Below the pieces are notes generated by a model. The model worked only from the letters and a program-made list of their open reading frames with translations, did not search any database and was not told where the DNA came from. A DNA stretch of 64,000 nucleotides. Source: Peromyscus leucopus. Its lineage: Eukaryota; Chordata; Mammalia; Rodentia; Cricetidae. The DNA lies in NCBI RefSeq assembly GCF_004664715.2, contig NC_051079.1:61431660-61495659 (forward strand), read 5' to 3'. The stretch's first letter is position 1. The number at the start of each line of letters is the position of its first letter. Shown one piece after another: positions 52,505-63,967 of the stretch. The translations under genes were made by a program, and so were the position numbers.

Positions 52505-52790
52505 CGTTTTCTATTGCCCTGTGACAAGCCATCACACATTTAGTAGCTTAAAGACATACCCATTTATCACTTCACTCTTCCTGTAGGCCAGGAGCTCAGG
52601 CACAATGTAGCTGGGTCCGTGGCTCAGTGCCACAAGGCAGTCCTTGTGTGGCCTGCACCACATTCTCATCCAGAGGCTGAGTGGGGAAGAATCCACTCCA
52701 AGTTCAACCAAGACGTTGGTTTGAATGGCATTACCCAAGCCCCAGGGCTTTAATTGTTCTCTTCTGGAAGCCAACATCAGACCTTAGTGG
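52505..52790 (-). mobile_element. Old MLT-like LTR remnant
   Basis: cgttttctattgccctgtga, acacatttagtagcttaaag, ggctgagtggggaagaatcc match the reverse layout of an ancient MaLR/ERVL LTR. Diverged. Confidence 0.45.
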
Positions 52791-52937
52791 CCCCTGAAGT
52801 CAGTCCTGAGTTTCCCCATCATGGCCATCGCCTCACCAAGGCAGCAGTCTGTCACCAGTATGTCTGCCATGACCACGTCTTTTGCCCACATTCTAGGTAA
52901 GGGGGTATGAGGCCGAAAGGCTGTGGGCTTCTTTGAA

Positions 52938-52998
52938 GCCTTCCCCCCGGTTTACAAGCTTTGTTACAGCAGCTCTTGTGGCCCCTTTAAATCTGTCA
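52938..52998. repeat. Copy A of a 62-bp duplicated segment
   Basis: gccttccccccggtttacaa…ctttaaatctgtca. Differs from copy B (54018-54079) by one substitution and one missing G. It lies outside MLT1 context. Confidence 0.9.
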
Positions 52999-53508
52999 TT
53001 TAGGGAATGACACCTAAACTTGTCCTCTGTTCTTCCTGTGCACACAGACACACACACACAAACCCACACACACAGACACACACACATTGTATACGTACAT
53101 ATGCATACTAACGAAATTTGTAGTATATTAGTCAGAACCCATGAGGTGACTGCCAGCCTGGTTATGGATTAGGTATGAGGTCATTTCACTTAAGAATGAG
53201 GTGATACAGAACATCAACTCAATCTAATCAGTGAGATCACCGTGTGAAATTGTGCTTAAGATTTAAAGCAGTAGAACCTGGCTGACTGCTGTGTATGGCA
53301 AGGAGAAAACTCCACTGATCTAAGTCCCTGACATTAATAAAACATGCTCAGCCCTTTTATAAAGGTGGAGTTAATTTGAGCCAGATGAGTGATGTCATTG
53401 TGAGTTAATTTTTCACTAGGATTGCTGGGAAAAAATCAACTTCCCATGACCAATGTGGCTCAGAGTTCCAATGTAAAGAAACACATTTTCTACGTGTGCA
53501 TCCTGCCT

Positions 53509-53669
53509 GGTGTGAGCATTCTCCTCAGTGTGAGCATTCTCCCCAGTGTGAGCATTCTCCCCAGTGTGAGCATTCTCCCAGTGTGAGCATTCTCCCCAGT
53601 GTGAGCATTCTCCCCAGTGTGAGCATTCTCCTCAGTGTGAGCATTCTCCTCAGTGTGAGCAATCTCTCC
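53509..53669. repeat. 18-bp minisatellite, about nine units
   Basis: Unit agtgtgagcattctcccc with C/T variation near its end. Unit 4 is 17 bp; the last unit is degenerate (gcaatctctcc). The 18-bp period produces an apparent six-residue peptide repeat that is not coding. Confidence 0.95.
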
Positions 53670-53689
53670 AGGAAACACTGCATTTGCTG

Positions 53690-54062
53690 CAGGTAATCAA
53701 GTCAAGATGAGGTCCTCAGGGTGGGATGTAATCTGCCACGAGCAGTGTCCTTATAGAAGGGGGTGCATTTGGACACACACATAGGTGCAGAGGATGACCT
53801 GGAGACACATGGAGAGACAACCGTGTGAAGCTGAAGGCACTGTCACTGGAGTGACGGCTGTAGGCCCAGGAATGCTAAGGGTTGCCAGCTGCCACAGAAG
53901 CCAGGAAGCTAGGAAGGATTCTACTCCAGTCCTATAGGGAGCAGGGCTGGTTTAACGTCTTGATCTCAGACTTCTGACTTCTTGAACTTGCTTGAGAACA
54001 TGTTTCAGTTGTTTGGAGCCTTCCCCCCAGTTTACAAGCTTTGTTACAGCAGCTCTTGTGGG
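53690..54062 (+). mobile_element. Old MLT1-type LTR
   Basis: gatgaggtcctcagggtggg, agtgtccttatagaaggggg, gatgacctggagacacatgg, ccaggaatgctaagggttgc, then agctttgttacagcagctct as the usual MLT1 3' end. Confidence 0.75.
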
Positions 54063-54079
54063 CCCCTTTAAATCTGTCA
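54018..54079. repeat. Copy B of a 62-bp duplicated segment
   Basis: gccttccccccagtttacaa…ctttaaatctgtca. Overlaps the 3' end of the MLT1 LTR, which makes it the likely source of copy A, exactly 1080 bp upstream. Confidence 0.9.
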
Positions 54080-55075
54080 ATGATTCGAATTGAGACTAGA
54101 TACAAAACAACTCAAACCCATAGCATCACTACGGTGTAAAGTCTGAGGTTAATTTTTGTGGATTAGCACGTGTCTCAGCCAAATACTTTGTGCGTGTTAG
54201 AACACCTGCATTCTTCCCAGAAAGCAGAGCTGGCGCACAGTGTGTGGGCAGGTAGCTCATTGTAATAAGGGGTAGCAGGAAACAGAAGCGAACAATAAAA
54301 CTGGGTGCAGAATTGAGTTGGTCCCTGCGGTGAGCATCTGAGTCCCACCTAACTTGGCATCTTTGAGGAATTGTGTGGAATGGACCTCAGATTTTTCATT
54401 CCCAAGAAACAGAAGAGGAGAGCCTATCTTTCTCACCTGACTTCTCTTTCAGGGTGTCAAATCATTTGAACTTTGGGCCTGGGCATGGATGAGTGTTGAG
54501 CACTTTCTAGAAGCCCTTTGCTTTGGTGCCGAGAAAGAAGCTGAGTCAAAAAAGCAAATTGTTAAGGATGGAGTTATTTTCAGGCCTCACCTGTTCAGAG
54601 CTGGTTGCTGCGGCTGTGGGTGAAACCCATAGCAAGTCTACTCTCATTCAGGGGACAGAAACACAGAGCCAAACCTTTTCATTGCAGGAGTGACGCGAAT
54701 TTGCAGTCTTGGTTCTGTTTGTTCAGGGTTTTGGTGTTTGCTTGTTTCCAGTCACGGTTTAAAGCACCACTGTTCTCAAGGTCTTGTACTTGCAGGTTCT
54801 GGTGCCCTGGTCATCTTCATCTATGGACTCTTAAGTAGAATCAGCTCCCAACCCGTAATGGCTTTCCTAGCCAGTGTGCTGCTGCTGCTGCAAACAGCTT
54901 TCTATACTATGGATCCTTTCATCCTTGGACCGGTCAACAGGGATCCTGGATCAAACAAAGGATCTGGGCTGGTCCTTAATAGCCGAAGTCACCTTCTTAT
55001 TTGTCATGATATGTGATGCACATCCTGTCCCCTTCGAGATGTCCTATGGGGGGGGGGAAAGTTGGGTGTGCAGTA
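54080..55075. other. Gene-free unique sequence
   Basis: No repeat or supportable exon seen in about 1 kb. Confidence 0.45.
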
Positions 55076-55077
55076 AT

Positions 55078-55178
55078 ACACTGCAAGCTTCCGGAAGGCG
55101 AGACATGACAGCTTCCTTCATGGCTGTATTCTCACGGTGCCTGGTGTACAGCAGATGATCAACAAACCATTACTGAGT
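55078..55178 (+). mobile_element. L2 LINE 3' end
   Basis: cactgcaagcttccggaagg…ctgtattctcacggtgcctg…gcagatgatcaacaaaccat fits the ancient L2 3' terminus. Confidence 0.65.
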
Positions 55179-55179
55179 A

Positions 55180-56350
55180 GAGGGGAGGAGGGAGGGAGGA
55201 AGGGAGCAAAGAATTTGTTTTGACTCTCTCGAGGCAGAAGCAGCCGTTGGGGGCTTTGCCTGTAAGAAAAGAACATTCATAGACTGTGGCCGAGAATGTC
55301 TTAGGTGGTAGGGCTTCTCTCTTACCTTAAGCCCTCAGTTCCAGGGAGCTAGTTCCCTTCATCCCTGGGTGCAATGGCCCAGCATTCTTTGCATAGCTTG
55401 AGTCTCACCAGCCAGCAGGTCCCTTCTTAGGCTCAACCAGCTGAAAAGCAGAAAACTGTTTGTGAAGGAGGGGGTCTGCAGCATGGCCACAGAAGAGGCA
55501 CAGCCCTCTTACATACCTCACACAGCTTCTCTCAACCTCTGGGCCACCGTTATTATCATGGAGAGACACTTAGCTTTCTGCCCCGAGGGTTTTTAATCTG
55601 CAATTTTCCTACTTTTCTCTGCTATAGAGATCACAAGGAAATGCCCACTTTGCACAAGCTAAATAAAGTCTTCTCTCTGGGCCATGGCTGTCATGGTGAC
55701 CTCAGTTTCCCTAGCCCTTGGCCAAGTTCCAGGGTATAATAGACTCTTGCTCCAAATTAGCACACTGAGGAAATAATTGAAGCAATTTTTAATTCCTGGA
55801 GGCACAAGAAATTGGGTGGCCTGACCTAAGCTCTGAATGATGGGAACGGTTTTAGACCAACACTTGCTGAGTCGACAGTTGTTTCATGGATTCCAGATGT
55901 TCTCAGTTCTTCCTGTCTGTGGAACAAGGAGGCCTAAGCATGAAACTCAAGCCATTCCAATGGAGTGTGGCTTTTCAAAAGCCAGCATTTCTCACCCCCG
56001 AACTCAATCTATTCCTGCTTGCGTCCCCTCTTTTCCCTTATATGAGTGGAAGTTCGGCTCTGTATGCTAGGGTCATGTAAACACAGTGCGTGTCGGAGCA
56101 AGAGTGGATGGTTGTCCCCTGAGCATTCCTGGCAAGGCAGGGGACCGACTGCCGGAGAGAGCACTACATAGAGCAACGATCCATACAGACGTCTCTTGAG
56201 GGCACCTAATTCCAACGTGCAGAGCTTCATCTGTGTCTCTCAGGTTCCCAGGGCCTCTAGTTTTCCCACAAGGTGAGTATATTCTGCATGTTCTAAGTAC
56301 ATGGCTGCTCTTGGCCTCCAGAAGGCAGACTATAAACCAGGGACTGACTG
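55180..56350. other. Gene-free unique sequence
   Basis: No repeat or exon recognised. Confidence 0.45.
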
Positions 56351-56351
56351 A

Positions 56352-56355
<4 letters not shown>

Positions 56356-56446
<91 letters not shown>
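56356..56446. repeat. (CT)n(GT)n compound microsatellite
   Basis: About 47 bp of CT followed by about 43 bp of GT, the mirror arrangement of the 40930 block. Confidence 0.97.
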
Positions 56447-56447
<1 letters not shown>

Positions 56448-56919
56448 CTAGAGGTATTTATTAGGACAAAATCTCATGTGAACACACACACACAACAAGT
56501 AGGGTCATGTGCCCACTTGTAACAAGTGGAGTTCTAGGAAAGCAGATGTGGAGTAGCTGGCCAGATGAGGTCTGTGGGACTCCTGACACCATTGTTCTAG
56601 ACAAATCGTGGCTCTCTGTGCCTCTTCCTTCCCTCTTCTTATTTTCTTCTTCAGTCCCTCCTTCCTGCCTTCTCTCTTCATTTCTCCTGAGGACATTGTC
56701 CCCCTTCCCCTGGGCCTAGCAAACCTGGCATCATCTTGGATCCTGATTGTGAAAAGAAGCTGGTCTGCAGAGAATGGTTGACATCAGGCTTTTAGCACTG
56801 TGGAGAGTTGGAATGTTACAGGTCCAAGAGGCTAGTTCCTTTATCTCGGGCTGGTTCTAGCCTCCAGAACAGGCACTCCTTGCCCACCTCTGTGTCTGAA
56901 CTAACGTCTTGTGACTAGT

Positions 56920-57265
56920 AGATAGAAACCTTTCAGAATCTATTAACCTAGAAGACCACTAACTTCCACCACCCCAAAAGCTAAGAAATCACCAGTTTTG
57001 GGTCAAAAACAAACAAAATGGAACAAAACAAAAACTTCCCCCATCCTGCTGTATCTGCCTCTCTGCTGTGCCCACCAATGTATTTTACACTTGCCTTGAG
57101 TTATGACATTCCGTGTACTGTAAATCTGTAAAATTTCCTTAAATCACTCCCATGTTGGAACATGGAATTCAGGTAACCCTAAATCTGTGTTCTCCGGCCC
57201 TGGCCACTCAAAATGGCTCCCGAACAAACTTTCTCTTACCCCCTTTAAGATGAGAGCAGTATGTT
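56920..57265 (+). mobile_element. Possible ERV LTR fragment
   Basis: ccttgagttatgacattccg, actgtaaatctgtaaaattt, atgttggaacatggaattca and cgaacaaactttctcttacc resemble an ERV LTR tail. No borders or duplication found. Confidence 0.35.
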
Positions 57266-57689
57266 TTGAGCAGACAGCACACACAGGTACTGATCACCCT
57301 CCAGAGAGCTTTATTGTGTTAGCCTGACCCTACATAGGAAGGGAAGGGCCTGTTTCTTGAGTAAGCAGGCCACATCCAGAGGTTAGTCGTCATCTGTGGG
57401 TACGGCTGAGACCCACCTGACAAGAGAAGGATGGAGCTGAACTCAGAGGAGAGAATTTGGAGCTTGATTCTGACGTTAGCCCAGCCCCCCCCCCCCCAAT
57501 CAAAAGTCAATTCCTGGACTTCAGGCCATGAATACAAATGGTTGGATCCGTAGTCCCGTTGGTCTGTGCAAGTGAAAGTCTCCCTCGGGCCGGCAGAAGC
57601 AGGTGAGACAAGTCGCTGTGGGGAAGGCAGGGAGTGATTGATTTTGGCCTGTGGCCAGCACAAAGGGGCGTGAAAAGAGAAGGGAAAAC

Positions 57690-58650
57690 AGAAATTACAT
57701 CAAACAGCTTGGAAGTTTCCCAACCAGCGCCCGCAGCCAGAGGTGTTAACAGCCAGTGCTTTTCTTTAGGCTCTGCTCTGGCCGCGAGGCTGGATTCCTG
57801 CGTTGAGATTTCAAAGCTGAGGAGTGTGTGCAGGTGGCCAGAGCTGGCCGAACAGCTGGTGGGCTGCAGGGCAATCGCCCTCACAGCCGGGCTCCCTTCA
57901 CAGAACGTCAGCCTAATCCTCCAGCCCTAGCAAGCCTCCCCCTTCAGTCAATAGACTTTCTTTCTAGAAAAGCCAAGAACCAACCTCCTACCCAGCAGGC
58001 ACTCTGGCAAGGAGAGGGAGGCAGGCCTGAGCTTGCTTGGATACCTAGTAGGGAGCCTGCAGTTGGGGGTCCATCTGCCTGAAGAGACAGTCCCTGCCTC
58101 ACCCTCTGGCTGAGGGAAGGGAGCCTTGAAGCAGTAAGAAGTGGAGGGAGAGGTGATAGGGTAATGCAGGATCTTGTGGCCTCTCAACCTCTCAGAGCCT
58201 GAGCTGAAGAGAGAGGGCTGAGGTAGCCAGATGCCTTCTCTGGGGGCGTGGTGAAGTGCCCCTAGAATAACTTCAGGAATCACTGGGGAAGGAATTGGCT
58301 AGGGCTGAAAGTCAGGTAATAGGTCAGTCAACTCTGATACTGTAACAAGTATCTGAGATCATTTAATTTACAGTTAACTTAAAACATGGGATTCAAGCCC
58401 ATGATTAATTGGCCTGATTCCTTTTGGGCCTGTGGCAAGGCGGGGATGCATGACAGAGCAGACGCTTGCTAGAGGGGAGCTACTCACTTCATGGGGAGTA
58501 GGGGAGGGGTAAGGAAGCAGGAGGGAGCTGGGGTCCCAAGGTCCCTTTTAAGGGTTAATTTCCCAATGCCCTAAAGGTCTTCAGTGAAGACCCACCTTTC
58601 AACAACTCCGCCTCTATCTTCCAGTAGTACCATTCTGGGGAGCAAGCCTT
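57690..58650. other. Unique sequence, locally CpG-containing
   Basis: 57720-57900 has several CpGs (cagcgcccgcagcc, ggccgcgaggctgg, ggccgaacagctgg) and no repeat. It could be a conserved non-coding element. No exon is supported. Confidence 0.35.
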
Positions 58651-58654
58651 TACC

Positions 58655-58940
58655 ACGAGACTGTGTTAATAAAGTTATACTTGACTCGGCAGAGTCAGTG
58701 ATTGGCTGACCGGAATTAGCCATAGAGAAGCCAGGAATATGGATAGAGAAGACGCACAGGAAGGATTAGGGGGAAACTTAAGAGATTTCACAGTCTCTCT
58801 GATCTGGGAAGTGTGGAGAGAAGGACAGATGGCCACTCCTCCTCTGCTTCTTTGATCTTTCACATTTTGACTCTGATATCTGACTCCCGAGTCTTTATGG
58901 GTAATAGGACAACTTAGATAAAAACAACTAAACCGAAGGA
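58655..58940. mobile_element. Possible LTR fragment
   Basis: gactctgatatctgactccc, tttatgggtaataggacaac and an early gttaataaag resemble the tail of the LTR type at 12815-13291. Weak. Confidence 0.3.
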
Positions 58941-59978
58941 CCAAAGACACACTATCTGCTTTGCTCTTAACCATCCTGGACCGTTCTATCCTAGGAACTA
59001 AAAGACTGACTTGGACTCTCCCACTGAGGAATGATCCGTGAAGGTGCCAGACCGCCCCAGGGATGGAACTGACGGAGGCAGTGAGGGAAGGAAGACAGGA
59101 CAGGAACAAGGACACACAGAAAGGCTGGGATCAGGTGGACCCGGCTCTCTCATGGAGAAGACACAGCACTTCAGAAGCTCGGGGTGTCTGTTACATACAG
59201 TTGGACAGGAGGCAGGCTTGGTTACTGCACACAGCTGAACAAGGAGGTGGGGTCTGTGGGATAGATGAACCAGGAGGAACATTCTCAGTGGGGAGCAGTT
59301 TTCAGGCAGGAAATATCCAGGAGGGAGAAAGCTAAGGCGGCCATTTTCTGCCCAAACTATCAACGTTCACACTTGGACTAGAGGAAGGGGGGGGGGCCTC
59401 TCATGGGTCTGAGGCTCTGGTTTTCTTGACATGGCTGTGCTCATGTCAACTATATGCATTCACTCAGGACTTCACTTGTTACTTACAGGCGGGCTTCTGT
59501 GGTTTCTGCTTGCTTTTTGTCAGGCCAGCCCAGGAGGCAGTATCTGCAGAATGGATATTCTCGGAGTTGTGGTCCAGATGAGGTGCTGCTGTTGGGCACG
59601 GGCTCTTCCCGTCACCATCTGTCCTCGGAGTCAGCCTCCTGGCCTGAACTTGTTCGTCCTCTTTTGGAAGAGATATGATTTTCTGTCCTTGGAAAAACAA
59701 AACCGCTTTACCCCAGAATTCTGGCCATCCTCTGTTGGAAATTCACTTCTTCATTCTCAGTCCACCTCAACTCCTTGCTCTTTCTGAGATCTATCATTGA
59801 TCCTTCCACCTGCTCATCATCTCTGTTCCTTAGAGGGCTGCTGCAAATTCTCACATTTGCTGCCCATGTCACTAAAAATTTCTGCTGGGGAGAGATCTCG
59901 TCGTGCTAGTGAAATGTGTTGTCCCTTTGAGGTGACCTAGTTGCATGTGATCTCAATGGAAATAATATGGTAGATTTT
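58941..59978. other. Gene-free unique sequence
   Basis: No exon, RNA gene or clear repeat recognised. Confidence 0.4.
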
Positions 59979-60501
59979 TGTTGGTTGGTTTTGCTCTTTT
60001 TTTTGGGGGGGTGTGGGCTGCCACCCAGCTCCCATATAAATCACATATGGACGCTTATTCTTAATTATAAATGCCCGGCCTTAGCTTGGCTTCTTTCTAG
60101 CCTGCTTTCCTTAACCTAAATTAGTCCATCTACCTTTTGCCTCTGGCTTTTACCTTTTTCTATTTCTGTATATCTTTTTTTCTTCCTTACTCAGTCGCTG
60201 ATTGTGTAGCTGGGTGGCTGGCTCCTGAGTCCTCCTCTTTTTCTTTTCTTGCTCTTTCTCCTCCAAGATCTCTCCTATTTATCCTCTCTGTCTGCCAGCT
60301 CTGCCCATCCTTTCTCCTGCCTTGCTATTGGCCAATGATCTCTTTATTAGACCATCAAGTGTTTTAGACAGGCACAGTAACACAGCTTCACAGAGTTAAA
60401 CAAATGCAACGTAAAAGAATACATTGCATCTTTGCATCATTAAATAAATGTTTCCACCGCATAAACAAAAGCAACACATCTTAAAATAATATTCTACAAC
60501 A
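59979..60501 (-). mobile_element. ERV LTR, same superfamily as 49301-49868
   Basis: ggctgccacccagctcccat, ggccttagcttggcttcttt, attggccaatgatctcttta, aagtgttttagacaggcaca, ending ataatattctacaaca (minus-strand start TGTTGTAGAATATTAT). The left border and target duplication are unclear. Confidence 0.75.
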
Positions 60502-61300
60502 GTGGATAGAGAGGTTGGTACCCTAGGACAGACTGGACTTGGGGTGACGCAGGAAAGAATAGCACATCTTTGCAGAACTCAGATCACTGCATTTGGAGGG
60601 ACGTTTCACCTCCAAGAGTTGTAGCCTTGGCTGTGAGCCAGTCCACTAGGTCTTTAAAGGTTGCAGGGTTTTTGTTGTTGTTGTTGTTGTTGCTATTGTC
60701 TTTGCACAGCCCCACAGGAAAGAGCCAATATGCAGCTCTTCAAGATTATGAGTTCATCTTGACCTCATTTTGCAAGCTAAGGACAAGTTGCACGAGTGTG
60801 GCAATACGCACCCCTCCCCACGCCACATTCAATCAGGGAACATACCTGACAGCAGCTCCTTCTACTTTTAGAACCAGGCTGAAATTTCCTCTGCATGCTC
60901 AGGGTAGACAGCTCTCATTATCAAGTCTAATAAATAAATCACAGCTTAGAGCCATGAGACTCTGATGTAAAAAAATAATGTCTGGCACCACTGGAGATAA
61001 AATAAATCACCTTTAATCTGGTAAGCAGGTCATCTTGATGCTGTACTTTGTCCTAGGGACCTCAGTGGTGGATTGTATTAAACTCGGATGAAGCAGAAGG
61101 ATGTTGTTCAGGTGCAGGGATCTGAGTGGAATCAAAGCAGCTGGGCCAAAACATGCGACAACAAGCCCCTTTGCACAGGGGCGTGGAGAGATGAGCCTTG
61201 GTTATCTGCTTTCCAGGACTTAAGGACAGCTCCTCTGAGGAATAGCCCCTCACACTTCTTTTTACCCTCTGCCTTTGAGAGACACTGTTGTATCTGTCTA
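60502..61300. other. Gene-free unique sequence
   Basis: Contains a short (GTT)n at about 60671-60690. No exon seen. Confidence 0.45.
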
Positions 61301-61301
61301 A

Positions 61302-61359
61302 TAGACTCTCTCTGTCTGTCTCTCTGTCTCTCTCTGTGTCTGTCTGTCTGTCTCTCTCT

Positions 61360-61409
<50 letters not shown>
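61302..61409. repeat. (CTGT/CT)n(AC)n compound microsatellite
   Basis: About 63 bp of TCTC/GTCT pyrimidine-rich repeat followed by about 45 bp of AC. Confidence 0.96.
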
Positions 61410-61412
<3 letters not shown>

Positions 61413-61504
61413 GCAGTTTGAGGCATTTGGAGTATTGCTTTGCCATGACCACAGACACAGCAGAAGCAGGGTAAGGGAGAAGTTTGTTTGGGCTTCTAGA
61501 TTGG

Positions 61505-61789
61505 GATAAGATCCATCCATCACAGTGAGAAAGGCAGTGTGGTGGGCAGCTCCATCTGTGGATGCAGATGCTTATTGTATGGTTTGTTCTTAACGCTGTG
61601 GTGGATCAGAAAGCAGAGAGCTTGGACTGGACATTGAGTTGGTCTAGAACTCTCAAGATTCATTGCTCAACAACCCAGGTCCTCCCTGACCCAGTTCCTC
61701 CAACTAAGCTCCACCTCCCAAAGGTCTTACCACTTCCCAAAGCAGTGCCACCTATTGAGAACCTAGTATTCAGATGCAGCCTATGGGAG
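61505..61789 (-). mobile_element. MaLR-like fragment
   Basis: tcctccaactaagctccacctc, gcagtgccacctattgagaa and cagatgcagcctatgggag resemble the reverse 5' part of a rodent MaLR LTR, head to head with the next element. Confidence 0.5.
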
Positions 61790-62160
61790 TGTGGTGGTTT
61801 AGATGAGAATGGCCCCCTTAGGATCATATATTTGAATATTTAGTCACCAGGGAATGGCACTATTTGAAAGAATTAGGATTAGGAGGTGTGGCCTTGTTGG
61901 AGGAAGTGTGTCACTGTGGGTGGGCTTTGAGGTTTGAAAAGTCCATGCTAGGTCCAGACTCTCTCTCTCTCTCTGCCTATGGATCATGATGTAGCTCCCA
62001 GGTACTTGTCCAGCACCACTCCTGCCTATCACCATGCTCCTCACCATGATGAAAATGGACTAAACCTCTGAAACTGTAAGCAAGGCCCCAGTGAAATGCT
62101 TTCTCTTATAAGAATTGTCTTGGTCATGGTGTCTCTTCATTGTAACAGAACACTGACTGA
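61790..62160 (+). mobile_element. Rodent MaLR (MT/ORR1-like) LTR
   Basis: TGTGGTGGTTTAGATGAGAA, aggtgtggccttgttggagg, ctaaacctctgaaactgtaa, catggtgtctcttcattgta. Confidence 0.87.
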
Positions 62161-62619
62161 GACGGGGCATTTCGCATTCCATCTGTAACATTTGGTATGC
62201 ATCTTACACTTATAGGAGAATGGGATCAGAACATGGTACTTCCAAGTATGGCACTCTGGCATAATGATGATTTTTGAGCTGAAGGCAAATGAAATACAGC
62301 AAACAATGAAGGAAAACAACAATTTGAGTTATTCATTGGTTAATTTATCTCCTAAGTGTAACATGCTTCACAGGCTCACCAACTTTTCTCCTGTTACTTT
62401 GTCTTCTAGGTTTAATTTCTAGGGCTCTAGCCATAAAATCTAGGAATGTGGAGGAAAGGGTGTTTCCCTCCTTAAATGACACATCTTTACATACAGACTA
62501 GACGCACTCTGCACATGCTTGGCAGTCAGGTGTGGCCAGTGGTCATTGGATTGGACAGTGAGTCTGGGAGCTTCCATTAGGAGGCATTTCAAAATGGCAG
62601 ATATTGATGTGAAGGCAGG

Positions 62620-62790
62620 CAGGGGTCAGAGAGACGGCTCAGTGGTTAAGGGCCCTTGCTACTCTTCAGGGGACCCAGGTTTGATGACTAGCATCCATAT
62701 GGTGGCCTGAAACCATCTGTAACTCTAGTTCCAGGGGGCCCCAGGCATGCATACGGTACACAAAGAGGGCAGGCAGGCAGAGAAAGGCCT
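62620..62790 (+). mobile_element. B2 SINE
   Basis: Sense B2: ggggtcagagagacggctca, gtggttaagggcccttgcta, ctgaaaccatctgtaactct, ggcatgcatacggtacacaa. Confidence 0.9.
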
Positions 62791-62890
62791 TAGTTTCTTC
62801 ATATTGTAGATCTAGTTCTAAGCCATGATGCCACACATGGAGTCCATGGCATATTGGGGGTGGGGAGGGCATGGGTGATTTTTGAGCCCT

Positions 62891-62995
62891 CCTGCTGGAC
62901 CTGCATGATGTCCTGCTGGACCTGCATGATGTCCTGCTGGACCTGCATGATGTCCTGCTGGACCTGCATGATGTCCTGCTGGACCTGCAAGATGT
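62891..62995. repeat. 21-bp minisatellite, five units
   Basis: The unit runs from cctgctggacctgcatgatg to its final t. Four units are identical; the fifth reads caagatgt. The seven-codon period gives an apparent peptide repeat on the minus strand that is not coding. Confidence 0.97.
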
Positions 62996-63234
62996 CCCTA
63001 CTTCCTTCCCCTTCCCTGAGGCTGCTCTGAAACCTCTGTGAGGGAGAAATGGAATGGGAAGTGAGAAGGGCAGGGTCCTATGGGTGCAGTTTGCCCTGGC
63101 AAAAGTTGTCTTTTCTCTCCCAGAAGATGATTTGGTTCAGGACTCGGCAGACTTGACAGTGAAGGAGTGAGGCTTGGAGTCCAAGCCGAGGTTGTTGTTG
63201 TTGTTGTTTGATTTTGTTTTAATTCTTTTGGAAT

Positions 63235-63790
63235 ATATTTTTATTTTATGTTTATAAGCATTTATGTGCACGCATGTATGTGCACCACATGTGTGCCTGG
63301 TGCCTGCAGAGGTCAGAAGAGGGCATCAGATCTTCTGGAACTAGAGTTACAGATGGTTATGAGCCACTATGTGTGGAGGCACACAGAGGTTTCCTAGTGG
63401 GATCTGAGCTTGCTTTACCCAGCAGGGCTGCATTAGGGGAATGGCTTGACCATGTGCATGTTTACCAGGTGGCTGGAAGGGTCTACACTTGGCTGTGCTA
63501 GGGGGAGGTCTTTTGCTCCACCCCTTGGCATTCCTATAAAAACCCCTTTTGAAGAGACAGAAGGGGCCTGTGGATGTAGATCCAGGCCCTTCTGAGGCTA
63601 TCCTGTGTTCTGTTTTCTCTCCCCTCTATCTTTCTATCTAAATATTCCTCATTCCTCCTTCAAGAGTACCCTATGGAAAAAGTGGGAGCAGGTCTCCCAC
63701 AACTATGTAGGTACAGCAAACAGAACCTGGGTCCTCTGAAAGAGCAACAGGTACTATTAACTGCTAACCTCTGTCTCCAAACCATGACAT
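63235..63790 (-). mobile_element. B2 SINE interrupted by a solo LTR
   Basis: Parts 63235-63371 (gcagaggtcagaagagggca…gttatgagccactatg) and 63708-63790 (taggtacagcaaacagaacc…ctgctaacctctgtctcc) join into a reverse B2. Confidence 0.85.
63372..63701 (+). mobile_element. Solo LTR, 330 bp, nested in a B2, 6-bp target duplication
   Basis: TGTGGAGGCACACAG … GGTCTCCCACA flanked by ACTATG at 63366-63371 and 63702-63707. A TATA box (TATAAAAA, 63535-63542) sets the orientation. TG…CA and a 6-bp duplication fit class II ERV LTRs. Confidence 0.9.
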
Positions 63791-63965
63791 TGTTCTTGAG
63801 AGGGGTAATAATCAAGTAGATATCTCACAAAATGACCTAGAGAGATGGGATAGCTAGAAAGCCCTAGGTTAAGGACCACACGGTTGGAAGAGTGTTGATG
63901 GTGGCAGGAGGAGGTAAGTATAGCATGTGGCTGTCAACAGAATTTACAAGAGCTCAGACGTTCAC
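63791..63965. other. Short gene-free stretch
   Basis: No feature recognised. Confidence 0.4.
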
Positions 63966-63967
63966 TG

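Noticed and set aside
53509..53669. CRISPR-like array at the regular 18-bp repeat
   Set aside because: Units are contiguous without spacers and the genome is mammalian.
53490..53696. Apparent repeat proteins at the 18-bp minisatellite (both strands)
   Set aside because: The peptide periodicity follows from an 18-bp tandem DNA repeat; a 17-bp unit shifts the frame within the array.
59431..59787. 118-codon frame starting with a hydrophobic segment, resembling a secreted protein
   Set aside because: Single unsupported frame with no splice context or recognised family. Chance hydrophobic composition.
62799..62990. Apparent seven-residue peptide repeat on the minus strand
   Set aside because: Produced by the 21-bp minisatellite. 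No other coding evidence.
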